Assembly: GCA_964444115.1 (NCBI GenBank)
Contig: CAYUFT010000029.1
Location: 1 to 21,685, forward strand
Direction: 5' to 3'
Length of the DNA: 21,685 nt
Source: UBA349 sp964444115
GTDB lineage: Archaea; Methanobacteriota; Methanobacteria; Methanobacteriales; Methanobacteriaceae
Below the pieces are notes generated by a model. It saw nothing but the letters and a program-made list of their open reading frames with translations, was not told where the DNA came from and searched no databases. Shown here piece after piece: positions 1 through 7,356 of this stretch; the first letter of the stretch is position 1, and the number at the start of each line of letters is the position of its first letter. Position numbers and translations under genes: made by a program.

Positions 1-20
1 ATGTAATGAATTAATCTAAT

Positions 21-467
21 TTAAGATATGATATTAATTGGAACTTTGGCTCCACGTACTACTCTTTCTGTAGTACTTCCTAGTAAAAACTTTTCCAAGC
101 CATGTTTACCAGATTTTCCCATTATTATTTGATCAACTTCTAATTCGTCCGCTGTTTTTAGTATAACATCATCAGGTTTTCCTAATTTTATTAAGGTTAT
201 CAATTTAACGTTTTTACAGTTACCAGCACATTTTTTATCTTCTATTTTCTTTTTAAATTTTTCAACTGCTTCCTTTCCTTCTGCTCTAAGCTGTTTATCC
301 AAGGATTCCCTTAAATCTGGTTGTGGTAGGGAATTCAAATAATGGGTGTCAATTACATTTAAAACAATAATTTCGGCCCCCACTATGTTTGCAGTAGAAA
401 TAGCATATTCTCCAGCTTTTTGGGATTGTTCTGAGTTGTCTATGGGTAATAATATTTTTTCATACAT
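21..467 (-). CDS. UspA-family universal stress protein
   Basis: This 148-residue protein matches the usual length of a single-domain UspA protein (about 140-150). The N-terminus (MYEKILLPIDNSEQS) is the typical first beta strand and turn of the fold. Near the C-terminus the segment GKSGKHGLEKFLLGST fits the ATP-binding pattern G-x2-G-x9-G-(S/T), so a nucleotide-binding cytoplasmic dimer is likely. The ATG start is preceded on the minus strand by an AAGGGG ribosome binding site. It lies 146 bp downstream of the DASS transporter gene on the same strand; a T-rich stretch between them suggests at least partial termination. UspA proteins often neighbour transporters, but a role in regulating this one is inference. 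Family assignment is secure; physiological role unknown. Confidence 0.93.
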   Translation of the reverse strand: MYEKILLPIDNSEQSQKAGEYAISTANIVGAEIIVLNVIDTHYLNSLPQPDLRESLDKQLRAEGKEAVEKFKKKIEDKKCAGNCKNVKLITLIKLGKPDDVILKTADELEVDQIIMGKSGKHGLEKFLLGSTTERVVRGAKVPINIIS

Positions 468-570
468 GTTTTAACCCCTTATGATTCGGATTTATTTCTA
501 AACCAACGAATCTAAATTATTCAATTATTCAATTCCTATTTCAATTATATCATCATCAATTCCGAGTACT

Positions 571-590
571 AAAAATAAAAAAAAAATAAG
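571..590 (-). terminator. T-rich transcription terminator downstream of the transporter gene
   Basis: Just after the transporter stop codon, the minus strand reads as an almost uninterrupted T tract (A-rich on the plus strand, 571-590). Archaeal RNA polymerase terminates intrinsically at such oligo-T tracts. There is no hairpin, as expected for this type. Confidence 0.5.
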
Positions 591-613
591 TTGGAATAAA
601 CCAATTTTAATGT

Positions 614-2011
614 TTATTGGGCAGCCAGGAGTTGCGGTGCAAAGGTTAATGTTGCTAGCATTACAATAATCGTGAGGATGATCCCAATTACTACCATGGG
701 TATTCCTGCTTTCAATATTTCCTTTATGTTCACATATCTGGTTCCATAGGCCATAGCCACGGTTGGATCTGCCATAGGGAACATGAATGATAGGGAACAT
801 GCAATGGCCACCGGTACCGCATAAGTACCCAGAGCCAATCCTTGTGCTCCGGCAAGGGTCACTGATAGCGGTACTAATATTGCGGATAATGCGATATTAG
901 ACATTACTTGGGTGATTAAGGTTGCTACAATCATTAACAGTATCATTATCACGACGGTGGAAGGATGGCTTCCTAATAATCCCAACATATTTTCTATTAT
1001 CCAGTTAGCAGCACCGGTGTTTAATAGAGCTGCTCCTAGAGATAGTGCTCCTCCGAAGAATACAATGAGTCCCCAGTCCACGTTTTTCTGAGCATCTTCC
1101 CATTCCAGAATACCAAATGCAAAGAACAAGAAAGCACCCATAAGTGCAATGGCATAGCTGCTCAAACCGGTGTAACCAGTAGTTATCCATAATCCTATAG
1201 TGAAAAGCAAAATTATACCAGATAATTTTTCATTTTTACTGATGGTTCCGAGTTCTTCCATTTTGGATTTTATTAGTTCCTTTCCTCCACTGATACCTTT
1301 AACTTCTGAGGGGAATATTCGACCTAGTAATTTCCAGATAATAAAGAGCATGGCTATAGCTAATGGAAATCCGAATACCATCCAATATGCAAATGGTATG
1401 TGTAAGTATGCAAAGGCCATAAGGTTTGGTGCGGTCCCGATTGGTGTTGCGAATCCACCAGCCAGTGAACCATATGATGCACCTAGAACCATGGCTTTGG
1501 CAAAGTTACTTTTTCCTTTTTCTGGATCCTCAGATCCCATCATGGGTATGATTTCTTTTATAATTGGAAGTAACATGGCAAAAGCTACCACATTTTCTAT
1601 CCAGGAGGACAATAAACCTGTGGCAAATACACTTACAAATAATCCTCTATCTGGTGTGGTTCCTATTTTTCCTAACATCCAATAGGTCATTCTTTGCGCT
1701 AATCCACTTTTACGAATAGCTTCTGCAATGATAAACCCGCCAATCATTAAGAAGATAATAGGGCTAGCAAAACCCAAAACGGCTTTTTCAAATGGTGCAA
1801 CTCCAATAATTGGTTGTAAAAACAAGATAACTAAAGAAGTAATAGCTAAATGATAAGCTTCAGTGGCCCATAAAATAACAGCAAAAACTAATAAAGCAAT
1901 AGCGGCATGACCTGGATAACTAAGGCCTTGCATAGGGACTAACATTACTAAAATAAACGCAACAATTCCAATAGGCAATCCTAAAGTCTTTAAAGATAAT
2001 TTCGTCCTCAA
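614..2011 (-). CDS. DASS (SLC13) family anion:sodium symporter
   Basis: This 465-residue, highly hydrophobic integral membrane protein has many transmembrane segments and two related halves, as in the divalent anion/Na+ symporter family (dicarboxylate, sulfate or phosphate uptake). Family landmarks visible are WATEAYHLAITSL near residue 50, GGFATPIGTAPN after the first half, and GGALSLGAALLNTG and FMFPMADPTVAMAYG in the second half. The paired SNT motifs that bind Na+ and substrate in characterised members are altered here: WIENV in the first half and MSNIA in the second. The substrate therefore cannot be predicted. The start is a TTG with AGGAGG only about 2 bases upstream; there is an in-frame stop further upstream and no better nearby start codon, so the exact start is uncertain. 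A TATA box lies upstream at about 2047-2058. Confidence 0.88.
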   Translation of the reverse strand: MRTKLSLKTLGLPIGIVAFILVMLVPMQGLSYPGHAAIALLVFAVILWATEAYHLAITSLVILFLQPIIGVAPFEKAVLGFASPIIFLMIGGFIIAEAIRKSGLAQRMTYWMLGKIGTTPDRGLFVSVFATGLLSSWIENVVAFAMLLPIIKEIIPMMGSEDPEKGKSNFAKAMVLGASYGSLAGGFATPIGTAPNLMAFAYLHIPFAYWMVFGFPLAIAMLFIIWKLLGRIFPSEVKGISGGKELIKSKMEELGTISKNEKLSGIILLFTIGLWITTGYTGLSSYAIALMGAFLFFAFGILEWEDAQKNVDWGLIVFFGGALSLGAALLNTGAANWIIENMLGLLGSHPSTVVIMILLMIVATLITQVMSNIALSAILVPLSVTLAGAQGLALGTYAVPVAIACSLSFMFPMADPTVAMAYGTRYVNIKEILKAGIPMVVIGIILTIIVMLATLTFAPQLLAAQ

Positions 2012-2046
2012 TCCCTCCTTTTTTTAACAGATAAACTAATATTAAT

Positions 2047-2058
2047 ATTATATATAAA
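2047..2058 (-). promoter_or_regulatory. TATA box of the DASS transporter gene
   Basis: The minus strand reads GTTTATATATAAT here, a strong archaeal TATA element. A transcription start about 25 nt downstream (near 2028) would give a short leader containing the AGGAGG site and the TTG start at 2011. Confidence 0.5.
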
Positions 2059-2161
2059 CGTATTTTATAACGATTAATCATCTTCAAAAACTTTAATATA
2101 GCATAATATAGTTTCGAAATTCCTTTTTGAAAATTGTAACCATAACTTCAAAATAATTAAA

Positions 2162-2240
2162 AATTAATAAAAATAAAGATAGGCTTAATTAAATTCATCA
2201 AATTAATAAAAATAAATAGACTTAAATCAATTCATCAAAT
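2162..2240. repeat. Degenerate two-copy tandem repeat (~38 bp) upstream of dapL
   Basis: The block AATTAATAAAAATAAA followed by a variable part and ATTCATCA occurs twice (starting at 2162 and 2201). The two copies differ at several positions, so this looks like an old duplication in the intergenic region between the divergent transporter and dapL genes. Confidence 0.6.
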
Positions 2241-2254
2241 TAAAAAAATTTGAT
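2234..2254. promoter_or_regulatory. Perfect inverted repeat upstream of dapL, possible operator
   Basis: ATCAAATT, five A, then AATTTGAT form a perfect 8-bp inverted repeat in the transporter/dapL intergenic region. It ends about 55 bp before the dapL start and just upstream of a TATTATAA element (2271-2278) that may be the dapL TATA box. Operator function is inference; AT-rich DNA makes chance palindromes common. Confidence 0.4.
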
Positions 2255-2308
2255 ACATTTTTTCATAGATTATTATAATTTTTCAATTAATGAGTAGAGG
2301 TGGGTATA

Positions 2309-3559
2309 ATGGAAAGTTACATTCAAAACTTATTTGCAGAAAGAATAGGTGGAAAAGACTTTGGTAAAGATAATGTCCTTTACAAATTTGAAAAAATAAA
2401 AAGGGCAAAAAAGGCAGCTAAAATAAAATTTCCGGATATAGAACTAATAGACATGGGTGTAGGGGAGCCAGATGAAATGGCCGATGATTTTGCGCTGGAA
2501 GTGCTTTCAAAAGAGGTTTATAAGCATGAAAATAGAGGATACTCTGATAATGGTATTCAATGTCTCAAAGATGAGATTCCAAAGTATATGGATAAGGTAT
2601 TTGGAGTGAAAAGCCTGGACCCATTAACTGAAGTAATACATTCTATGGGATCCAAACCTGCGCTGGCCTATATTGCATCAGTATTTATCAATCCGGGTGA
2701 TATTACTCTAATGACCACGCCGGGTTATCCGGTTACGGCAACCCATACGCAATGGTATGGGGGTAATGTAGAAAACCTCCCTTTATTAGAAGAAAATAAT
2801 TTCTTACCTGATTTAAGCAAAATACCTCGGGAAGTGGCAAATAAGGCCAAGATTCTTTACTTAAATTATCCTAATAACCCTACCGGTGCCCAGGCCACTA
2901 AAAAATTCTATGGGGAAGTTGTTGATTTCGCTTTTGATAATGAGATAGCTGTTCTTCAAGATGCGGCCTATGCTGCATTAACTTATGGAGATAAACCATT
3001 ATCTTTCCTTAGTATTAAAGGCTCCAAGGAAGTAGGCATTGAAATTCATAGTTTTTCCAAAGCATTTAATATGACTGGTTGGAGGCTGGCTTTTGTAGCC
3101 GGTAATGAATTAATAGTAAATGGATTTGCTGCAGTGAAGGATAATTTTGATAGTGGTCAATTCATTCCTATCCAGAAAGCTGGAATGCACTGTTTAAAAA
3201 ATCCAGAAATCACAGAAAAAATAAGGATTAAATATGAGCGAAGGCTTTCTAAAATGGTTGATATATTAAATAACATGGGTTTTAATGCCAGAATGCCAGG
3301 CGGGACTTTTTATCTTTACATAAAAATACCAAAAGGCACCAAAGATGGAGTTAAGTTCTCCAGTGCTGAGGAATTCTCACAATACTTGATAAAAGAAAAA
3401 TTAATTTCCACTGTCCCATGGGATGATGCAGGTAATTATATTCGAATGGCTGCATGCTTTGAAGCGTTTAGTAATGGTATAGTTTCCATTGAAGAAGAAG
3501 ATAGGATACTGGGTGAGGTTAAAAATAGATTAGCAAGTGTGGAATTTGTATTTGAATAA
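2309..3559 (+). CDS. dapL: LL-diaminopimelate aminotransferase
   Basis: A class I/II fold-type I PLP aminotransferase of 416 residues. It is predicted to convert tetrahydrodipicolinate directly to LL-diaminopimelate with glutamate as amino donor, in the lysine (and diaminopimelate) pathway of methanogens. Visible landmarks are MGVGEPD near the N-terminus, YPNNPTGAQAT (PLP/substrate site), the PLP-binding lysine in HSFSKAFNMTGWR (about K251) and a C-terminal GGTFYLYIKIP. I chose the ATG at 2309 because GAGGTG (2296-2301) lies at good spacing before it; a GTG at 2300 in the same frame overlaps that site and is less likely. The alternative is another aminotransferase of the same subgroup, but the long N-terminus and VGEPDE resemble DapL. 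Transcribed alone, divergently from the transporter. Confidence 0.85.
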   Translation: MESYIQNLFAERIGGKDFGKDNVLYKFEKIKRAKKAAKIKFPDIELIDMGVGEPDEMADDFALEVLSKEVYKHENRGYSDNGIQCLKDEIPKYMDKVFGVKSLDPLTEVIHSMGSKPALAYIASVFINPGDITLMTTPGYPVTATHTQWYGGNVENLPLLEENNFLPDLSKIPREVANKAKILYLNYPNNPTGAQATKKFYGEVVDFAFDNEIAVLQDAAYAALTYGDKPLSFLSIKGSKEVGIEIHSFSKAFNMTGWRLAFVAGNELIVNGFAAVKDNFDSGQFIPIQKAGMHCLKNPEITEKIRIKYERRLSKMVDILNNMGFNARMPGGTFYLYIKIPKGTKDGVKFSSAEEFSQYLIKEKLISTVPWDDAGNYIRMAACFEAFSNGIVSIEEEDRILGEVKNRLASVEFVFE

Positions 3560-4000
3560 TTTCCATTTTAATATTTCTATTTACATTTTTTAATTTTTAC
3601 ATAATTCTTTCAATTATTTATAAAAAAAATATTAAAATTATAGTTTCTTTAAATAATCCTTAAAAACTAGGGGTCAAGGTTAAATATTATTTCAAAATAA
3701 TTATAATCACCTAATAATTAAATACTATAAAATGAAATGATTTCAGGTATATAACTGATGAAAATTAAAGTATAATACGAACTTAACTATTAAAATATAG
3801 TTTCTTAAAATAAAGATTTAAATACTCTATTTTACATAGAAGATTATAACAAGTCTGTATATAGAACTTGATCATGATTGTCGATTGAATTTATGGATAA
3901 TAAGATTTTGTGACATTCTTTTCTAATGATAGATTATTATTTGAGTTCCAATAGTAATATGGGAATTCATTTATAGCTTTTATCTTTGAGAGCGTTACAT
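3560..4000. other. Long AT-rich intergenic region without a recognisable gene
   Basis: Between dapL and the LSm gene there are almost 490 bases. The first part is T-rich just after the dapL stop (3580-3625) and can serve as terminator. Further on are several TATA-like stretches (for example around 3817-3827). I see no conserved protein, tRNA or clear stem-loop RNA. A minus-strand open frame across 3891-4250 overlaps the LSm gene and is not credible. An unrecognised small RNA around 3840-3990, which is somewhat less AT-rich, cannot be excluded. Confidence 0.5.
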
Positions 4001-4010
4001 TTAAATATAA
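4001..4010 (+). promoter_or_regulatory. TATA box of the LSm gene
   Basis: TTAAATATAA lies about 40 bases before the LSm start codon. A start of transcription 25 nt downstream gives a leader of roughly 15-20 nt that still includes the GGTGA ribosome binding site at 4039-4043. Confidence 0.55.
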
Positions 4011-4047
4011 ATCCAGCCAACATTGAAGGTATAGGATAGGTGATATT

Positions 4048-4284
4048 ATGAATGCACAAAAAGTGAATGTACAAAGACCACTTGATGCATTAGGTAAATC
4101 TTTGAATTCTCCTGTGTTAATCAAGCTGAAAGGTGAGAGAGAATTCAGAGGGATTTTAAAGAGTTTCGATTTACATATGAACTTAGTGTTAAATGATGCT
4201 GAAGAATTAGAAAAGGGTGAAGTGACCCGAAGATTGGGCACTGTGCTCATTCGTGGAGATAATATAGTATATATATCTCCTTAA
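4048..4284 (+). CDS. Archaeal Sm-like (LSm/SmAP) RNA-binding protein
   Basis: A 78-residue protein of the Sm/LSm/Hfq fold that is expected to form a ring-shaped heptamer binding U-rich RNA in the cytoplasm. The Sm1 motif runs from about residue 22 (VLIKLKGEREFRGILKSFD) through the key HMNLVLNDAEE segment, and the Sm2 motif is RLGTVLIRGDNIVYIS near the C-terminus with the characteristic RGDN. Length is standard for archaeal SmAP1. A GGTGA ribosome binding site precedes the ATG. It is followed after 226 bp by the L37e gene, the classic archaeal LSm-L37e pairing, although the spacing suggests L37e also has its own promoter. Assignment is very secure. Confidence 0.97.
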   Translation: MNAQKVNVQRPLDALGKSLNSPVLIKLKGEREFRGILKSFDLHMNLVLNDAEELEKGEVTRRLGTVLIRGDNIVYISP

Positions 4285-4510
4285 ACTCCCTTTTGGTTTA
4301 TATTCGTTTAATTAAATAATAAATAATTACATTGCATTAAATCGGTTTTTTAACCAATATTTAAATATTTTATTTGATATTATAATGCTCTTGATTAATA
4401 TTGATTGTATAAAGTCTTTTTATAATATTAAATTGACTTTTAAGCAATCTCATTTTATTTAAGTTTATATTCCATCAGGATATCACGTCTTATTTTAGGA
4501 GGACTTAACA

Positions 4511-4696
4511 ATGAAAGGTACACCATCATTTGGTAAAAGGAATAAGAAGACTCACATCCGATGTAGAAGATGTGGACGAAATGCTTATCATGCTCGCCAA
4601 AAAGTATGTGCTTCCTGCGGCTTTGGTAAAACCAAACGTATTAGAAGATACAGCTGGCAGAACAAGAAAGTAACTACTGGTATAAGGTTGAAATAG
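4511..4696 (+). CDS. rpl37e: 50S ribosomal protein L37e (eL37)
   Basis: A 61-residue basic zinc-ribbon protein of the large ribosomal subunit. The N-terminus MKGTPSFGKRNKKTHIRCRRCG and the paired CxxC motifs (CRRC and CASC) that bind zinc are diagnostic of L37e, and the length is typical. AGGAGG at 4497-4502 is a strong ribosome binding site 8 bases before the ATG. The stop codon TAG is followed immediately by the ATG of the TOPRIM gene, so the two must be co-transcribed and are probably translationally coupled. Possible TATA elements lie near 4418-4429 and 4461-4471; I cannot choose between them. Confidence 0.97.
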   Translation: MKGTPSFGKRNKKTHIRCRRCGRNAYHARQKVCASCGFGKTKRIRRYSWQNKKVTTGIRLK

Positions 4697-5677
4697 ATGG
4701 ATAATACTAGTCCTATTGATGTTCGAATAATCGTAGAAGGCGCTTCTGATGTGGAAAGTGTTTCTAAGGCCATGCAAGGTGTGGCTTTAGGTGCGGAATA
4801 CCATATCACTATCTCTTCTATAATACCTACCACTAGCCTTGAAATTGCTCAAAGGGCGGTTCAAGGGGCAGACGTGGTTTTAATAGCCACTGATGTGGAT
4901 GCTCCTGGAAGAGAATTGGCTGAAAAGTATCAGGAAGCATTAAAAGATCAGGTAGGGCATTTGGAACGCATGAAATTTCCTTATGGGCACGATGTGGAAT
5001 ACATTGACCCGGTTTTAATAAGGGATGAAATTAAAAATGCAATCATTAGGGCAGGACTATCATCTATTAGTTACATTAAATATTTTAGAGAACTGGAAAC
5101 TGAACTGGACGCTTCAACTGATAAACTAAGAGAAATTTCAGTGGAAAATCAAGAACTTCGCAGTGAAAATCACGATATTCAAGAAAAACTGGATGAAGCC
5201 ACCCAAATTAATCAGCAACTTCAAGAAGATTTGCAAACCCTTCACGATGATTCACATAGTGTGAAAAAGGAATATGCACAGTTGAAGAGCAGATGTTCAC
5301 GTCTACAGGAAAAAAATTTATTAGAAGTTTTTTCTATTAAAAAGCTTTGGAATGAAGCTTTTGATCAAATATTAAAAGAAGAAGATCAAATTATTTTTGC
5401 TACTAATCAATTTAAACCAGATAATATTGTGGTTGGTCAGGGTTGGATTAGTGCCCGATCCCGCGAAGAAGCCATTGAATGGCTGAAAGTTATTAAAACT
5501 GCTTTAATTTTCATAGATCCGAGTACTACGACTGAAACTGATTCTTCCAGATCTGAAGAAACGCGCGAATTTTCAAATTCAAACATAGATTCAGATGTTC
5601 TGAATAGATTTAAAAATTCAGAAGATTCAGATGAAGACGATAGGCTGGATAATAGATTTAAAAACATATTTGATTAA
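4697..5677 (+). CDS. TOPRIM-domain protein with long coiled coil
   Basis: A 326-residue protein of unknown precise function. Residues about 8-115 form a TOPRIM domain: the conserved glutamate is E14 in IIVEGASD and the DxD pair is D66/D68 in IATDVDAPGRE, so the Mg2+-binding residues of topoisomerases, primases, RNase M5 and OLD nucleases are all present. Residues about 129-212 are a strong coiled coil rich in E, L and Q. A small globular region (about 213-275) follows, then an acidic, serine-rich tail carrying two copies of NRFKN. No helicase, primase zinc or ATPase domain accompanies it. It starts on the ATG directly abutting the L37e stop codon (TAG-ATG), with only a weak GGTTGA upstream, which suggests translational coupling. 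A nucleic-acid role linked to ribosome or RNA metabolism is inferred from context only. Confidence 0.85.
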   Translation: MDNTSPIDVRIIVEGASDVESVSKAMQGVALGAEYHITISSIIPTTSLEIAQRAVQGADVVLIATDVDAPGRELAEKYQEALKDQVGHLERMKFPYGHDVEYIDPVLIRDEIKNAIIRAGLSSISYIKYFRELETELDASTDKLREISVENQELRSENHDIQEKLDEATQINQQLQEDLQTLHDDSHSVKKEYAQLKSRCSRLQEKNLLEVFSIKKLWNEAFDQILKEEDQIIFATNQFKPDNIVVGQGWISARSREEAIEWLKVIKTALIFIDPSTTTETDSSRSEETREFSNSNIDSDVLNRFKNSEDSDEDDRLDNRFKNIFD

Positions 5678-5725
5678 TTTTTTATCATTTTCACCCTTTT
5701 AACACTGGGAAACGGAGAATCCAAA

Positions 5726-7126
5726 TTGCGAGATAAATGTGGTATTGTTGGTATATATTCCTCTGATCAATCTAAAGATGTCGCAACCCCTATTTACTAT
5801 GGTCTTTTTGCCCTGCAACACCGTGGTCAAGAGGCCGCAGGCATATCTGCCCATAATGGTAAAGAAATTAGCACCTACAAGGGAATGGGTTTGGTTTGTG
5901 ACGTATTTAACAATGGAGAGATTGAGGGATTGGAAGGAAACGTAGGCATTGGCCACGTAAGATATTCGACTACTGGAAAATCAAAATTAAAAAATACACA
6001 GCCATTTACCAGTGAATTCCAAGATGGTCGTATTGCCATTGCTCATAATGGAGATATAATCAATTCTATGGAACTTCGTCAAGAATTGGCTGATAAAGGC
6101 CATCAATTCAAATCAACCACGGATTCTGAGGTTATCAGCCATATGCTCAGCAGTGAGTATGCTAAAAACATGGACATGGTAAAATCCATTGAAAATGTAG
6201 CTGAAAAACTTATAGGGTCTTATTCTCTAGTGGTCCTTTTAAATCACGAACTATATGTTGTTAGAGATCCAGTTGGAATAAAACCACTGGCCCTTGCTGA
6301 AAAAAATGGCTTGAAGATGGTGGCATCTGAATCAGTTGCCTTTGATGTGGTTGGCGCAGATTATATCCGGGATGTGGAACCTGGAGAAATATTACTTTTA
6401 AATGATAAAATTCACTCTCACAAAATGAAAATTGCAGAAAGCACACCTCGTGCACACTGCATGTTTGAATACGTTTATTTTGCCAGGCCAGATAGTATTC
6501 TGGATGGAAAGAATGTTTATAATGTCCGCTTAAATATTGGCCGAGAACTGCATAGGGAGTTTCCGGCGGACGCTGATGTGGTAATGCCTGTTCCTGATTC
6601 AGCAATCACGGCAGCTATTGGTTATTCCAGGGCATCAGGACTACCTTATGGTGAAGGCCTAATTAAAAACCGTTATGTGGGTCGTACATTTATCATGCCC
6701 ACCCAAGAAGAACGTGAAATGTCTGTAAAACTCAAAATGAACCCTATCAAATCAGAACTGGAAGGTAAAAGCATAGTTCTGGTCGATGATAGTATAGTGC
6801 GTGGAACCACATCTAAGGCCCTAATTGATGTTTTGAAAGAAGCTGGAGTAAAAGAGGTTCACCTGAGAGTAGGATGCCCACCAATTATTTCCCCATGTTA
6901 TTATGGGATTGCTATGGCCTCTAAAAAAGAGCTGGTAGCAGCTAATAAGTCTGTTGAGGAAATCAGAAAGTCTTTAGGTGTAGCATCACTGGGATACCTT
7001 TCTATTGACTCTCTTAAGAAATGCATTGGCCTTGATGAGGAAAAACTGTGCATGGGATGTTTAAATGGAAAATACCCAACAGAACTACCTAAAAACCTGG
7101 CAGAATATGAATCATGTCGCTGTTAA
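5726..7126 (+). CDS. purF: Amidophosphoribosyltransferase (PurF)
   Basis: A 466-residue enzyme for the first committed step of purine synthesis (PRPP + glutamine to phosphoribosylamine). The N-terminal glutaminase begins MRDKCGIVGIYS; Cys5 should become the N-terminal nucleophile after removal of a four-residue propeptide. The glutaminase motif VRYSTTGKS and the PRPP-binding loop IVLVDDSIVRGTTS (about 350-363) are clear. Cysteines 245, 384, 442 and 445 (the last two as CMGC) match the pattern of the Bacillus-type enzyme with a [4Fe-4S] cluster. The start is a TTG at 5726 with GGAG 8 bases upstream; the fixed position of the nucleophilic Cys supports it. It follows the TOPRIM gene by 48 bp and may be part of its transcript. 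Confidence 0.97.
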   Translation: MRDKCGIVGIYSSDQSKDVATPIYYGLFALQHRGQEAAGISAHNGKEISTYKGMGLVCDVFNNGEIEGLEGNVGIGHVRYSTTGKSKLKNTQPFTSEFQDGRIAIAHNGDIINSMELRQELADKGHQFKSTTDSEVISHMLSSEYAKNMDMVKSIENVAEKLIGSYSLVVLLNHELYVVRDPVGIKPLALAEKNGLKMVASESVAFDVVGADYIRDVEPGEILLLNDKIHSHKMKIAESTPRAHCMFEYVYFARPDSILDGKNVYNVRLNIGRELHREFPADADVVMPVPDSAITAAIGYSRASGLPYGEGLIKNRYVGRTFIMPTQEEREMSVKLKMNPIKSELEGKSIVLVDDSIVRGTTSKALIDVLKEAGVKEVHLRVGCPPIISPCYYGIAMASKKELVAANKSVEEIRKSLGVASLGYLSIDSLKKCIGLDEEKLCMGCLNGKYPTELPKNLAEYESCRC

Positions 7127-7185
7127 GTGATAAAATTCATATAATTCATTATTTTTTAAAATTTTACTGAAATTCAGATAAAATC

Positions 7186-7200
7186 AGATTTTTTTTTATC
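7186..7200 (+). terminator. Oligo-T terminator after purF
   Basis: An uninterrupted run of nine T (7189-7197) lies about 60 bases downstream of the purF stop codon, followed by a second T run near 7207-7211. This matches archaeal intrinsic termination. A weak 5-bp inverted repeat (ATGCA/TGCAT) near 7233-7255 is probably incidental. Confidence 0.5.
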
Positions 7201-7356
7201 ACCTGCTTTTTATCAGATACTTTAAAAATATTCATGCAAGTGAAAGCCTGCATTTAAAAAAATTATTTATTATTAATCTATTAGAATATTAATTAATTGA
7301 AAAATATGAAATATTAAAAAAATTGTTAAATTAATTATTATTTTTTTGGTGCTAAA

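Noticed and set aside
1200..1685. 161-codon plus-strand open frame inside the transporter gene
   Set aside because: It lies wholly antisense to a well-supported transporter gene, has no ribosome binding site and its product resembles no protein family; it is a coding shadow.
3725..3775. Possible C/D box small RNA (ATGATTT ... CTGATGA)
   Set aside because: The boxes are imperfect, the order and spacing do not give a proper C-D'-C'-D layout, and there is no terminal stem.
3891..4250. 119-codon minus-strand open frame overlapping the LSm gene
   Set aside because: Most of it is antisense to the LSm gene and the rest is AT-rich intergenic DNA; composition (Asn, Ser, Phe, Leu rich) is that of a random frame.
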